A stretch of 64,000 nt of DNA from Atherix ibis (taxonomy: Eukaryota > Arthropoda > Insecta > Diptera > Athericidae): assembly GCA_958298945.1 (NCBI GenBank), contig OY282610.1:46197667-46261666 (forward strand), read 5' to 3'. The translations under genes were made by a program, and so were the position numbers. This document shows, in pieces, positions 24,585-36,829 of this stretch. Positions within the stretch are counted from its first letter, which is position 1; each line of letters starts with the position of its first letter. The notes under the pieces were generated by a model, which saw only the letters and a program-made list of their open reading frames with translations, had not been told where the DNA came from and made no database searches.

Positions 24585-27270
24585 TCGGCCAAAATCGATG
24601 CAGTTTTCAACAATTTACGCATTTTGAATGTTTCTCTATGGTTTGGACCAAAAAATCGTGGATTGACAAAAATTACATTTTCGAGAAAAATTACAAATCT
24701 TCCAAGGGTCCCCCAAAGGAAAATTTTCAATTTTACTGCATTTTTTAAGAAATCGTATTTTCCGAAAATTTCGGCCAAAATCGATCCAGTTTTCAACAAT
24801 TTACGCATTTTGAATCTTTCTCTATGGTTTGGACCAAAAAATCGTGGATTGACAAAAAGTAAATTGTCGAGAAAAATTACAAATCTCCCAATTGTCCTCC
24901 AAAGGAAAATTTTCAATTTTACTGCATCTTTCAAGAAATTGTATTTTCCGCAAATTTCGGCCAAAATCGATGCAGTTTTCAACAATTTACGCATTTTGAA
25001 TGTTTCTCTATGGTTTGAACCAAAAAATCGTGGACCAAAAAATCGTGGATTGGACCAAAAAATCGTGGATTGACAAAAATTACATTTTCGAGAAAAATTA
25101 CAAATCTTCCAAGGGTCCCCCAAAGGAAAATTTTCAATTTTACTGCATTTTTTAAGAAATCGTATTTTCCGAAAATTTCGGCCAAAATCGATCCAGTTTT
25201 CAACAATTTACGCATTTTGAATCTTTCTCTATGGTTTGGACCAAAAAATCGTGGATTGACAAAAAGTAAATTGTCGAGAAAAATTACAAATCTCCCAATT
25301 GTCCTCCAAAGGAAAATTTTCAATTTTACTGCATCTTTCAAGAAATTGTATTTTCCGCAAATTTCGGCCAAAATCGATGCAGTTTTCAACAATTTACGCA
25401 TTTTGAATGTTTCTCTATGGTTTGGACCAAAAAATCGTGGATTGACAAAAATTACATTTTCGAGAAAAATTACAAATCTCCCAAGGGTCCCCCAAAGGAA
25501 AATTTTCAATTTTACTGCATTTTTTAAGAAATCGTATTTTCCGAAAATTTCGGCCAAAATCGATGCAGTTTTCAACAATTTACGCATTTTGAATGGTTCT
25601 CTATGGTTTGGACCAAAAAAATCGTGGATTGACAAATATTAAATTTTCGAGAAAAATTACAAATCTCCCAAGGGTCCCCCAAAGGAAAATTTTCAATTTT
25701 ACTGCATTTTTCAAGAAATCGTATTTTCCGCAAGTTTCGGCCAAAATCGATGCAGTTTTCAACAATTTACGCATTTTGAATGTTTCTCTATGATTTGGAC
25801 CAAAAAATCGTGGATTGACAAAAATTACATTTTCGAGAAAAATTACAAATCTTCCAAGGGTCCCCCAAAGGAAAATTTTCAATTTTACTGCATTTTTTAA
25901 GAAATCGTATTTTCCGAAAATTTCGGCCAAAATCGATCCAGTTTTCAACAATTTACGCATTTTGAATCTTTCTCTATGGTTTGGACCAAAAAATCGTGGA
26001 TTGACAAAAAGTAAATTGTCGAGAAAAATTACAAATCTCCCAATTGTCCTCCAAAGGAAAATTTTCAATTTTACTGCATCTTTCAAGAAATTGTATTTTC
26101 CGCAAATTTCGGCCAAAATCGATGCAGTTTTCAACAATTTACGCATTTTGAATGTTTCTCTATGGTTTGGACCAAAAAAATCGTGGATTGACAAAAATTA
26201 AATTTTCGAGAAAAATTACAAATCTCCCAAGGGTCCCCCAAAGGAAAAATTTTCAATTTTACTGCATTTTTCAAGAAATCGTATTTTCCGCAAATTTCGG
26301 CCAAAATCGATGCAGTTTTCAACAATTTACGCATTTTGAATGTTTCTCTATGGTTTAGACCAAAAAATCGTGGATTGACAAAAATTACATTTTCGAGAAA
26401 AATTACAAATCTTCCAAGGGTCCCCCAAAGGAAAATTTTCAATTTTACTGCATTTTTTAAGAAATCGTATTTTCCGAAAATTTCGGCCAAAATCGATCCA
26501 GTTTTCAACAATTTACGCATTTTGAATCTTTCTCTATGGTTTGGACCAAAAAATCGTGGATTGACAAAAAGTAAATTGTCGAGAAAAATTACAAATCTCC
26601 CAATTGTCCTCCAAAGGAAAATTTTCAATTTTACTGCATCTTTCAAGAAATTGTATTTTCCGCAAATTTCGGCCAAAATCGATGCAGTTTTCAACAATTT
26701 ACGCATTTTGAATGTTTCTCTATGGTTTGGATCAAAAAATCGTGGATTGACAAAAATTACATTTTCGAGAAAAATTACAAATCTCCCAAGGGTCCCCCAA
26801 AGGAAAATTTTCAATTTTACTGCATTTTTTAAGAAATCGTATTTTCCGAAAATTTCGGCCAAAATCGATGCAGTTTTCAACAATTTACGCATTTTGAATG
26901 TTTCTCTATGGTTTGGACCAAAAAAATCGTGGATTGACAAAAATTAAATTTTCGAGAAAAATTACAAATCTCCCAAGGGTCCCCCAAAGGAAAAATTTTC
27001 AATTTTACTGCATTTTTCAAGAAATCGTATTTTCCGCAAATTTCGGCCAAAATCGATGCAGTTTTCAACAATTTACGCATTTTGAATGTTTCTCTATGGT
27101 TTGGACCAAAAAATCGTGGATTGACAAAAATTACATTTTCGAGAAAAATTACAAATCTTCCAAGGGTCCCCCAAAGGAAAATTTTCAATTTTACTGCATT
27201 TTTTAAGAAATCCTATTTTCCGAAAATTTCGGCCAAAATCGATGCAGTTTTCAACAATTTACGCATTTTG
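24585..27270 (+). repeat. Large block C, partner of 17.5-20.2 kb with a two-monomer deletion
   Basis: The block has the same marker order as 17540-20205. The CTCTATGATTTGG marker lies near 25786 and GGTTTGGATC near 26725. Between the GGTTTAGACC unit (near 26350) and the next marker, two monomers present in the other copy are missing, making it 373 bp shorter. The flanking units at the join are both of the ATTACATTTT/CCGAAAA type, consistent with exchange between similar monomers. A private GAATGGTTCTC change lies near 25594. Confidence 0.8.
25017..25066 (+). repeat. Intramonomer triplication of GGACCAAAAAATCGT (copy 3 of 3)
   Basis: Same structure, 7045 bp downstream of copy 2. The first unit has a private G-to-A change (GAACC in place of GGACC at 25017-25021), so this copy has diverged slightly since duplication. 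Confidence 0.95.
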
Positions 27271-27621
27271 AATGTTTCTCTATGGTTTGGACCAAAAAAA
27301 TCGTAGATTGACAAAAATTAAATTTTCGAGAAAAATTACAAATCTCCCAATTGTCCTCCAAAGGAAAATTTTCAATTTTACTGCATCTTTCAAGAAATTG
27401 TATTTTCCGCAAATTTCGGCCAAAATCGATGCAGTTTTCAACAATTTACGCATTTTTGAATCTTTCTCTATGGTTTGGACTAAAAAATTGTAGATTGACA
27501 AAAAGTAAATTGTCGAGAAAAATTACAAATCTTCCAAGGGTCCCCCAAAGGAAAATTTTCAATTTTACTGCATTTTTTAAGAAATCGTATTTTCCGAAAA
27601 TTTCGGCCAAAATCGATCCAG

Positions 27622-27650
27622 TTTGTCAATCCAAATCGTGGATTGACAAA
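27622..27650. repeat. Class I fold-back junction, copy 3
   Basis: Same 11-bp inverted arms and loop, now inside the 2013-bp HOR. The preceding monomers (from about 27.08 kb) match those before copies 1 and 2 apart from AAAAATTGTAG in place of AAAAATCGTAG. All four junctions therefore probably derive from one event. Confidence 0.95.
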
Positions 27651-29634
27651 AAGTAAATTGTCGAGAAAAATTACAAATCTCCCAATTGTCCTCCAAAGGA
27701 AAATTTTCAATTTTACTGCATCTTTCAAGAAATTGTATTTTCCGCAAATTTCGGCCAAAATCGATGCAGTTTTCAACAATTTACGCATTTCTTATGTTTC
27801 TCTATGGTTTGGACCAAAAAATCGTGGATTGACAAAAATTACATTTTCGAGAAAAATTACAAATCTTCCAAGGGTCCCCCAAAGGAAAATTTTCAATTTT
27901 ACTGCATTTTTTAAGAAATCGTATTTTCCGAAAATTTCGGCCAAAATCGATGCAGTTTTCAACAATTTACGCATTTTGAATGTTTCTCTATGGTTTGGAC
28001 CAAAAAAATCGTGGATTGACAAAAATTAAATTTTCGAGAAAAATTACAAATCTCCCAAGGGTCCCCCAAAGGAAAAATTTTCAATTTAACTGCATTTTTC
28101 AAGAAATCGTATTTTCCGCAAATTTCGGCCAAAATCGATGCAGTTTTCAACAATTTACGCATTTTGAATGTTTCTCTATGGTTTGGACCAAAAAATCGTG
28201 GATTGACAAAAATTACATTTTCGAGAAAAATTACAAATCTTCCAAGGGTCCCCCAAAGGAAAATTTTCAATTTTACTGCATTTTTTAAGAAATCGTATTT
28301 TCCGAAAATTTCGGCCAAAATCGATGCAGTTTTCAACAATTTACGCATTTTGAATGTTTCTCTATGGTTTGGACCAAAAAAATCGTAGATTGACAAAAAT
28401 TAAATTTTCGAGAAAAATTACAAATCTGCCAATTGTCCTCCAAAGGAAAATTTTCAATTTTACTGCATCTTTCAAGAAATTGTATTTTCCGCAAATTTCG
28501 GCCAAAATCGATGCAGTTTTCAACAATTTACGCATTTTGAATCTTTCTCTATGGTTTGGACTAAAAAATCGTAGATTGACAAAAAGTATATTGTCGAGAA
28601 AAATTACAAATCTTCCAAGGGTCCCCCAAAGGAAAATTTTCAATTTTACTACATTTTTCAAGAAATCGTATTTTCCGCAAATTTCTGCCAAAATCGATGC
28701 AGTTTTCAACAATTTACGCATTTTGAATGTTTCTCTATGGTTTGGACCAAAAAATCGTGGATTGACAAAAATTACATTTTCGAGAAAAATTACAAATCTC
28801 CCAATTGTCCCCCAAAGGAAAATTTTCAATTTTACTGTATTTTTTAAGAAATCGTATTTTCCGAAAATTTCGGCCAAAATCGATGCAGTTTTCAACAATT
28901 TACGCATTTTCAATGTTTCTCTATGGTTTGGACCAAAAAAATCGTGGATTGACAAAAAATAAATTTTCGGGAAAAATTACAAATCTCCCAAGGGTCCCCC
29001 AAAGGAAAATTTTCAATTTTACTGCATTTTTCAAGAAATCGTATTTTCCGCAAATTTCGGCCAAAATCGATCCAGTTTTCAACAATTTACGCATTTTGAA
29101 TCTTTCTCTATGGTTTGGACCAAAAAATCGTGGATTGACAAAAAGTAAATTGTCGAGAAAAATTACAAATCTCCCAATTGTCCTCCAAAGGAAAATTTTC
29201 AATTTTACTGCATCTTTCAAGAAATTGTATTTTCCGCAAATTTCGGCCAAAATCGATGCAGTTTTCAACAATTTACGCATTTTGAATGTTTCTCTATGGT
29301 TTGGACCAAAAAATCGTCGATTGACAAAAATTAAATTTTCGAGAAAAATTACAAATCTCCCAATTGTCCTCCAAAGGAAAATTTTCAATTTTACTGCATC
29401 TTTCAAGAAATTGTATTTTCCGCAAATTTCGGCCAAAATCGATGCAGTTTTCAACAATTTACGCATTTTTGAATCTTTCTCTATGGTTTGGACTAAAAAA
29501 TTGTAGATTGACAAAAAGTAAATTGTCGAGAAAAATTACAAATCTTCCAAGGGTCCCCCAAAGGAAAATTTTCAATTTTACTGCATTTTTTAAGAAATCG
29601 TATTTTCCGAAAATTTCGGCCAAAATCGATCCAG

Positions 29635-29663
29635 TTTGTCAATCCAAATCGTGGATTGACAAA
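29635..29663. repeat. Class I fold-back junction, copy 4
   Basis: Identical to copy 3, 2013 bp downstream, within the second copy of the 2013-bp HOR. Confidence 0.95.
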
Positions 29664-31789
29664 AAGTAAATTGTCGAGAAAAATTACAAATCTCCCAATT
29701 GTCCTCCAAAGGAAAATTTTCAATTTTACTGCATCTTTCAAGAAATTGTATTTTCCGCAAATTTCGGCCAAAATCGATGCAGTTTTCAACAATTTACGCA
29801 TTTCTTATGTTTCTCTATGGTTTGGACCAAAAAATCGTGGATTGACAAAAATTACATTTTCGAGAAAAATTACAAATCTTCCAAGGGTCCCCCAAAGGAA
29901 AATTTTCAATTTTACTGCATTTTTTAAGAAATCGTATTTTCCGAAAATTTCGGCCAAAATCGATGCAGTTTTCAACAATTTACGCATTTTGAATGTTTCT
30001 CTATGGTTTGGACCAAAAAAATCGTGGATTGACAAAAATTAAATTTTCGAGAAAAATTACAAATCTCCCAAGGGTCCCCCAAAGGAAAAATTTTCAATTT
30101 AACTGCATTTTTCAAGAAATCGTATTTTCCGCAAATTTCGGCCAAAATCGATGCAGTTTTCAACAATTTACGCATTTTGAATGTTTCTCTATGGTTTGGA
30201 CCAAAAAATCGTGGATTGACAAAAATTACATTTTCGAGAAAAATTACAAATCTTCCAAGGGTCCCCCAAAGGAAAATTTTCAATTTTACTGCATTTTTTA
30301 AGAAATCGTATTTTCCGAAAATTTCGGCCAAAATCGATGCAGTTTTCAACAATTTACGCATTTTGAATGTTTCTCTATGGTTTGGACCAAAAAAATCGTA
30401 GATTGACAAAAATTAAATTTTCGAGAAAAATTACAAATCTGCCAATTGTCCTCCAAAGGAAAATTTTCAATTTTACTGCATCTTTCAAGAAATTGTATTT
30501 TCCGCAAATTTCGGCCAAAATCGATGCAGTTTTCAACAATTTACGCATTTTGAATCTTTCTCTATGGTTTGGACTAAAAAATCGTAGATTGACAAAAAGT
30601 ATATTGTCGAGAAAAATTACAAATCTTCCAAGGGTCCCCCAAAGGAAAATTTTCAATTTTACTACATTTTTCAAGAAATCGTATTTTCCGCAAATTTCTG
30701 CCAAAATCGATGCAGTTTTCAACAATTTACGCATTTTGAATGTTTCTCTATGGTTTGGACCAAAAAATCGTGGATTGACAAAAATTACATTTTCGAGAAA
30801 AATTACAAATCTCCCAATTGTCCCCCAAAGGAAAATTTTCAATTTTACTGTATTTTTTAAGAAATCGTATTTTCCGAAAATTTCGGCCAAAATCGATGCA
30901 GTTTTCAACAATTTACGCATTTTCAATGTTTCTCTATGGTTTGGACCAAAAAAATCGTGGATTGACAAAAAATAAATTTTCGGGAAAAATTACAAATCTC
31001 CCAAGGGTCCCCCAAAGGAAAATTTTCAATTTTACTGCATTTTTCAAGAAATCGTATTTTCCGCAAATTTCGGCCAAAATCGATCCAGTTTTCAACAATT
31101 TACGCATTTTGAATCTTTCTCTATGGTTTGGACCAAAAAATCGTGGATTGACAAAAAGTAAATTGTCGAGAAAAATTACAAATCTCCCAATTGTCCTCCA
31201 AAGGAAAATTTTCAATTTTACTGCATCTTTCAAGAAATTGTATTTTCCGCAAATTTCGGCCAAAATCGATGCAGTTTTCAACAATTTACGCATTTTGAAT
31301 GTTTCTCTATGGTTTGGACCAAAAAATCGTCGATTGACAAAAATTACATTTTCGAGAAAAATTACAAATCTTCCAAGGGTCCCCCAAAGGAAAATTTTCA
31401 ATTTTACTGCATTTTTTAAGAAATCGTATTTTCCGAAAATTTCGGCCAAAATCGATGCAGTTTTCAACAATTTACGCATTTTGAATGTTTCTCTATGGTT
31501 TGGACCAAAAAAATCGTGGATTGACAAAAATTAAATTTTCGAGAAAAATTACAAATCTCCCAAGGGTCCCCCAAAGGAAAAATTTTCAATTTTACTGCAT
31601 TTTTCAAGAAATCGTATTTTCCGCAAATTTCGGCCAAAATCGATGCAGTTTTCAACAATTTACGCATTTTGAATGTTTCTCTATGGTTTGGACCAAAAAA
31701 TCGTAAATTGACAAAAATTACATTTTCGAAAAAATTACAAATCTTCCAAGGGTCCCCCAAAGGAAAATTTTCAATTTTACTGCATTTTT

Positions 31790-34500
31790 TAAGAAATCGT
31801 ATTTTCCGCAAATTTCGGCCAAAATCGATGCAGTTTTCAACAATTTACGCATTTTGAATGTTTCTCTATGGTTTGGACCAAAAAATCGTGGATTGACAAA
31901 AATTACATTTTCGAGAAAAATTACAAATCTTCCAAGGGTCCCCCAAAGGAAAATTTTCAATTTTACTGCATTTTTCAAGAAATCGTATTTTCCGCAAGTT
32001 TCGGCCAAAATCGATGCAGTTTTCAACAATTTACGCATTTTGAATGTTTCTCTATGGTTTGGACCAAAAAATCGTGGATTGATAAAAATTACATTTTCGA
32101 GAAAAATTACAAATCTTCCAAGGGTCCCCCAAAGGAAAATTTTCAATTTTACTGCATTTTTTAAGAAATCGTATTTTCCGAAAATTTCGGCCAAAATCGA
32201 TCCAGTTTTCAACAATTTACGCATTTTGAATCTTTCTCTATGGTTTGGACCAAAAAAATCGTGGATTGACAAAAATTAAATTTTCGAGAAAAATTACAAA
32301 TCTTCCAAGGGTCCCCCAAAGGAAAATTTTCAATTTTACTGCATTTTTCAAAAAATCGTATTTTCCGCAAATTTCCGCCAAAATCGATGCAGTTTTCAAC
32401 AATTTACGCATTTTGAATGCTTCTCTATGGTTTGGACCAAAAAAATCGTAAATTGACAAAAAATAAATTTTCGAGAAAAATTACAAATCTTCCAAGGGTC
32501 CGCCAAAGGAAAATTTTCAATTTTACTGCATTTTTCAAAAAATCGTATTTTCCGCAAATTTCGGCCAAAATCGATGCAGTTTTCAACAATTTACGCATTT
32601 TGAATGTTTCTCTATGGTTTGGACCAAAAAAATCGTGGATTGACAAAAATTAAATTTTCGAGAAAAATTACAAATCTCCCAAGGGTACCCCAAAGGAAAA
32701 ATTTTCAATTTTACTGCATTTTTCAAGAAATCGTATTTTCCGCAAATTTCGGCCAAAATCGATGCAGTTTTCAACAATTTACGCATTTTGAATCTTTCTC
32801 TATGGTTTGGACCAAAAAATCGTGGATTGACAAAAAGTAAATTGTCGAGAAAAATTACAAATCTCCCAATTGTCCTCCAAAGGAAAATTTTCAATTTTAC
32901 TGCATCTTTCAAGAAATCGTATTTTCCGCAAATTTCGGCCAAAATCGATGCAGTTTTCAACAATTTACGCATTTTGAATCTTTCTCTATGGTTTGGACCG
33001 AAAAATCGTGGATTGACAAAAAGTAAATTTTCGAGAAAAATTACAAATCTCCCAAGGGTCCCCCAAAGGAAAATTTTCAATTTTACTGCATTTTTCAAGA
33101 AATCGTATTTTCCGCAAATTTCGGCCAAAATCGATGCAGTTTTCAACAATTTACGCATTTTGAATGTTTCTCTATGGTTTGGACCAAAAAATCGTGGATT
33201 GACAAAAATTACATTTTCGAGAAAAATTACAAATCTTCCAAGGGTCCCCCAAAGGAAAATTTTCAATTTTACTGCATTTTTTAAGAAATCGTATTTTCCG
33301 AAAATTTCGGCCAAAATCGATGCAGTTTTCAACAATTTACGCATTTTGAATGTTTCTCTATGGTTTGGATCAAAAAAATCGTGAATTGACAAAAATTAAA
33401 TTTTCGAGAAAAATTACAAATCTTCCAATTGTCCTCCAAAGGAAAATTTTCAATTTTACTGCATCTTTCAAGAAATCGTATTTTCCGCAAATTTCGGCCA
33501 AAATCGATGCAGTTTTCAACAATTTACGCATTTTGAATCTTTCTCTATGGTTTGGACCAAAAAAATCGTGGATTGACAAAAATTAAATTTTCGAGAAAAA
33601 TTACAAATCTTCCAAGGGTCCCCCAAAGGAAAATTTTCAATTTTACTGCATTTTTCAAAAAATCGTATTTTCCGCAAATTTCCACCAAAATCGATGCAGT
33701 TTTCAACAATTTACGCATTTTGAATGTTTCTCTATGGTTTGGACAAAAAAAATCGTGGATTGACAAAAATTAAATTTTCGAGAAAAATTACAAATCTTCC
33801 AAGGGTCCCCCAAAGGAAAATTTTCAATTTTACTGCATTTTTCAAAAAATCGTATTTTCCGCAAATTTCCGCCAAAATCGATGCAGTTTTCAACAATTTA
33901 CGCATTTTGAATGTTTCTCTATGGTTTGGACCAAAAAAATCGTGGATTGACAAAAATTAAATTTTCGAGAAAAATTACAAATCTTCCAAGGGTCCCCCAA
34001 AGGAAAATTTTCAATTTTACTGCATTTTTCAAGAAATCGTATTTTTCGCAAATTTCGGCCAAAATCAATGCAGTTTTCAACAATTTACCCATTTTGAATG
34101 TTTCTCTGTGGTTTGGACCAAAAAAATCGTGGATTGACAAAAATTAAATTTTCGAGAAAAATTACAAATCTTCCAAGGGTCCCCCAAAGGAAAATTTTCA
34201 ATTTTACTGCATTTTTCAAAAAATCGTATTTTCCGCAAATTTCCGCCAAAATCGATGCAGTTTTCAACAATTTACGCATTTTGAATGCTTCTCTATGGTT
34301 TGGACCAAAAAAATCGTAAATTGACAAAAAATAAATTTTCGAGAAAAATTACAAATCTTCCAAGGGTCCGCCAAAGGAAAATTTTCAATTTTACTGCATT
34401 TTTCAAAAAATCGTATTTTCCGCAAATTTCGGCCAAAATCGATGCAGTTTTCAACAATTTACGCATTTTGAATGTTTCTCTATGGTTTGGACCAAAAAAA
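31790..34500 (+). repeat. Duplicated block, copy 1 (partner 5040 bp downstream)
   Basis: Monomer order matches 36830-39540 at exactly 5040 bp (27 monomers). Shared private markers are GATTGATAAAA near 32078, CGCCAAAGG near 32501, GGGTACCCC near 32684, GGACCGAAAAATCG near 32995, CGTGAATTG near 33381, and a TATTTTTCGC/AATCAATGCAG/TTTACCCATTTT monomer near 34040-34090. Copy 1 has GGATCAAAAAAATC near 33367 where copy 2 has GGACCAAAACAATC. Confidence 0.8.
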
Positions 34501-36522
34501 TCGTGGATTGACGAAAATTAAATTTTCGAGAAAAATTACAAATCTTCCAAGGGTCCCCCAAAGGAAAATTTTCAATTTTACTGCATTTTTCAAAAAATCG
34601 TATTTTCCGTAAATTTCGGCCAAAATCGATGCAGTTTTCAACAATTTACGCATTTTGAATCTTTCTCTATGGTTTGGACCAAAAAATCGTGGATTGACAA
34701 AAAGTAAATTGTCGAGAAAAATTACAAATCTCCCAATTGTCCTCCAAAGGAAAATTTTCAATTTTACTGCATCTTTCAAGAAATCGTATTTTCCGCAAAT
34801 TTCGGCCAAAATCGATGCAGTTTTCAACAATTTACGCATTTTGAATCTTTCTCTATGGTTTGGACCGAAAAATCGTGGATTGACAAAAAGTAAATTTTCG
34901 AGAAAAATTACAAATCTCCCAAGGGTCCCCCAAAGGAAAATTTTCAATTTTACTGCATTTTTCAAGAAATCGTATTTTCCGCAAATTTCGGCCAAAATCG
35001 ATGCAGTTTTCAACAATTTACGCATTTTGAATGTTTCTCTATGGTTTGGACCAAAAAATCGTGGATTGACAAAAATTACATTTTCGAGAAAAATTACAAA
35101 TCTTCCAAGGGTCCCCCAAAGGAAAATTTTCAATTTTACTGCATTTTTCAAAAAATCGTATTTTCCGCAAATTTCCGCCAAAATCGATGCAGTTTTCAAC
35201 AATTTACGCATTTTGAATGTTTCTCTATGGTTTGGACCAAAAAAATCGTGGATTGACAAAAATTAAATTTTCGAGAAAAATTACAAATCTTCCAAGGGTC
35301 CCCCAAAGGAAAATTTTCAATTTTACTGCATTTTTCAAGAAATCGTATTTTTCGCAAATTTCGGCCAAAATCAATGCAGTTTTCAACAATTTACCCATTT
35401 TGAATGTTTCTCTGTGGTTTGGACCAAAAAAATCGTGGATTGACAAAAATTAAATTTTCGAGAAAAATTACAAATCTTCCAAGGGTCCCCCAAAGGAAAA
35501 TTTTCAATTTTACTGCATTTTTCAAAAAATCGTATTTTCCGCAAATTTCCGCCAAAATCGATGCAGTTTTCAACAATTTACGCATTTTGAATGCTTCTCT
35601 ATGGTTTGGACCAAAAAAATCGTAAATTGACAAAAAATAAATTTTCGAGAAAAATTACAAATCTTCCAAGGGTCCGCCAAAGGAAAATTTTCAATTTTAC
35701 TGCATTTTTCAAAAAATCGTATTTTCCGCAAATTTCGGCCAAAATCGATGCAGTTTTCAACAATTTACGCATTTTGAATGTTTCTCTATGGTTTGGACCA
35801 AAAAAATCGTGGATTGACGAAAATTAAATTTTCGAGAAAAATTACAAATCTTCCAAGGGTCCCCCAAAGGAAAATTTTCAATTTTACTGCATTTTTCAAA
35901 AAATCGTATTTTCCGCAAATTTCGGCCAAAATCGATGCAGTTTTCAACAATTTACGCATTTTGAATCTTTCTCTATGGTTTGGACCAAAAAATCGTGGAT
36001 TGACAAAAAGTAAATTGTCGAGAAAAATTACAAATCTCCCAATTGTCCTCCAAAGGAAAATTTTCAATTTTACTGCATCTTTCAAGAAATCGTATTTTCC
36101 GCAAATTTCGGCCAAAATCGATGCAGTTTTCAACAATTTACGCATTTTGAATCTTTCTCTATGGTTTGGACCGAAAAATCGTGGATTGACAAAAAGTAAA
36201 TTTTCGAGAAAAATTACAAATCTCCCAAGGGTCCCCCAAAGGAAAATTTTCAATTTTACTGCATTTTTCAAGAAATCGTATTTTCCGCAAATTTCGGCCA
36301 AAATCGATGCAGTTTTCAACAATTTACGCATTTTGAATGTTTCTCTATGGTTTGGACCAAAAAATCGTGGATTGACAAAAATTACATTTTCGAGAAAAAT
36401 TACAAATCTTCCAAGGGTCCCCCAAAGGAAAATTTTCAATTTTACTGCATTTTTTAAGAAATCGTATTTTCCGAAAATTTCGGCCAAAATCGATGCAGTT
36501 TTCAACAATTTACGCATTTTGA
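33911..36522 (+). repeat. Heptamer duplication, 1306-bp period, two copies
   Basis: Copy 1 starts at 33911 and copy 2 at 35217. The TATTTTTCGC/AATCAATGCAG/TTTACCCATTTT monomer, the CTTCTCTATGG/CGTAAATTG monomer, the CGCCAAAGG change, GATTGACGAAAATT and GGACCGAAAAATC all recur at 1306 bp. A private CCGTAAATTTCGG lies near 34607 in copy 1. The last monomer or two differ between copies. Confidence 0.75.
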
Positions 36523-36829
36523 ATGTTTCTCTATGGTTTGGATCAAAAAAATCGTGAATTGACAAAAATTAAATTTTCGAGAAAAATTACAAATCTTCCA
36601 ATTGTCCTCCAAAGGAAAATTTTCAATTTTACTGCATCTTTCAAGAAATCGTATTTTCCGCAAATTTCGGCCAAAATCGATGCAGTTTTCAACAATTTAC
36701 GCATTTTGAATGTTTCTCTATGGTTTGGACAAAAAAAATCGTGGATTGACAAAAATTAAATTTTCGAGAAAAATTACAAATCTTCCAAGGGTCCCCCAAA
36801 GGAAAATTTTCAATTTTACTGCACTTTTT

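Larger units (their letters stand above)
20226..24999 (+). repeat. HOR of 2387 bp, two tandem copies
   Basis: Copy 1 is 20226-22612 and copy 2 is 22613-24999. All variant monomers, including the shortened class I fold-back monomer and the private TTTTGTATGTTTC change (about 20931 and 23318), recur at exactly 2387 bp. The unit is about 13 monomers minus 39 bp lost at the fold-back junction. I noticed almost no differences between the two copies, so this is one of the youngest duplications in the window. Confidence 0.85.
27300..31330 (+). repeat. HOR of 2013 bp, two tandem copies
   Basis: Copies start near 27300 and 29313. Shared private features at 2013-bp spacing are AAAAATTGTAGATTG (about 27484 and 29497), the class I fold-back, TTTCTTATGTTTC (about 27788 and 29801), AGTATATTGTCG (about 28585 and 30598), AATTTCTGCC (about 28680 and 30693), TTTTCAATGTTTC (about 28908 and 30921) and TTTTCGGGAAAA (about 28964 and 30977). 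The unit is eleven monomers minus 39 bp. Confidence 0.85.
1..31700 (+). repeat. Left array domain: mixed 186/187-bp monomers in large nested HORs
   Basis: This domain mixes A6 (186-bp) and A7 (187-bp) units, so four units often span 745 bp. Characteristic variants are ATTACATTTT with CCGAAAATTTCGG; AGTAAATTGT with CCAATTGTCCTCC and TCTTTCAAGAAATTG; CCGCAAGTTTCGG; and a one-base A insertion giving GGAAAAATTTTC. The order of these variants repeats over 0.5-7 kb, which defines the HORs listed separately. The variant CGTAAATTG, common to the right, first appears near 31.70 kb. No gene or non-satellite sequence was seen. Confidence 0.85.

Noticed and set aside
20226..24999. Possible assembly artefact from perfect duplications
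   Set aside because: Not excluded, but nested HORs with private substitutions, copy-specific indels and shared rare markers are what real satellites show. Read depth would be needed to decide, so the repeats are reported as seen.
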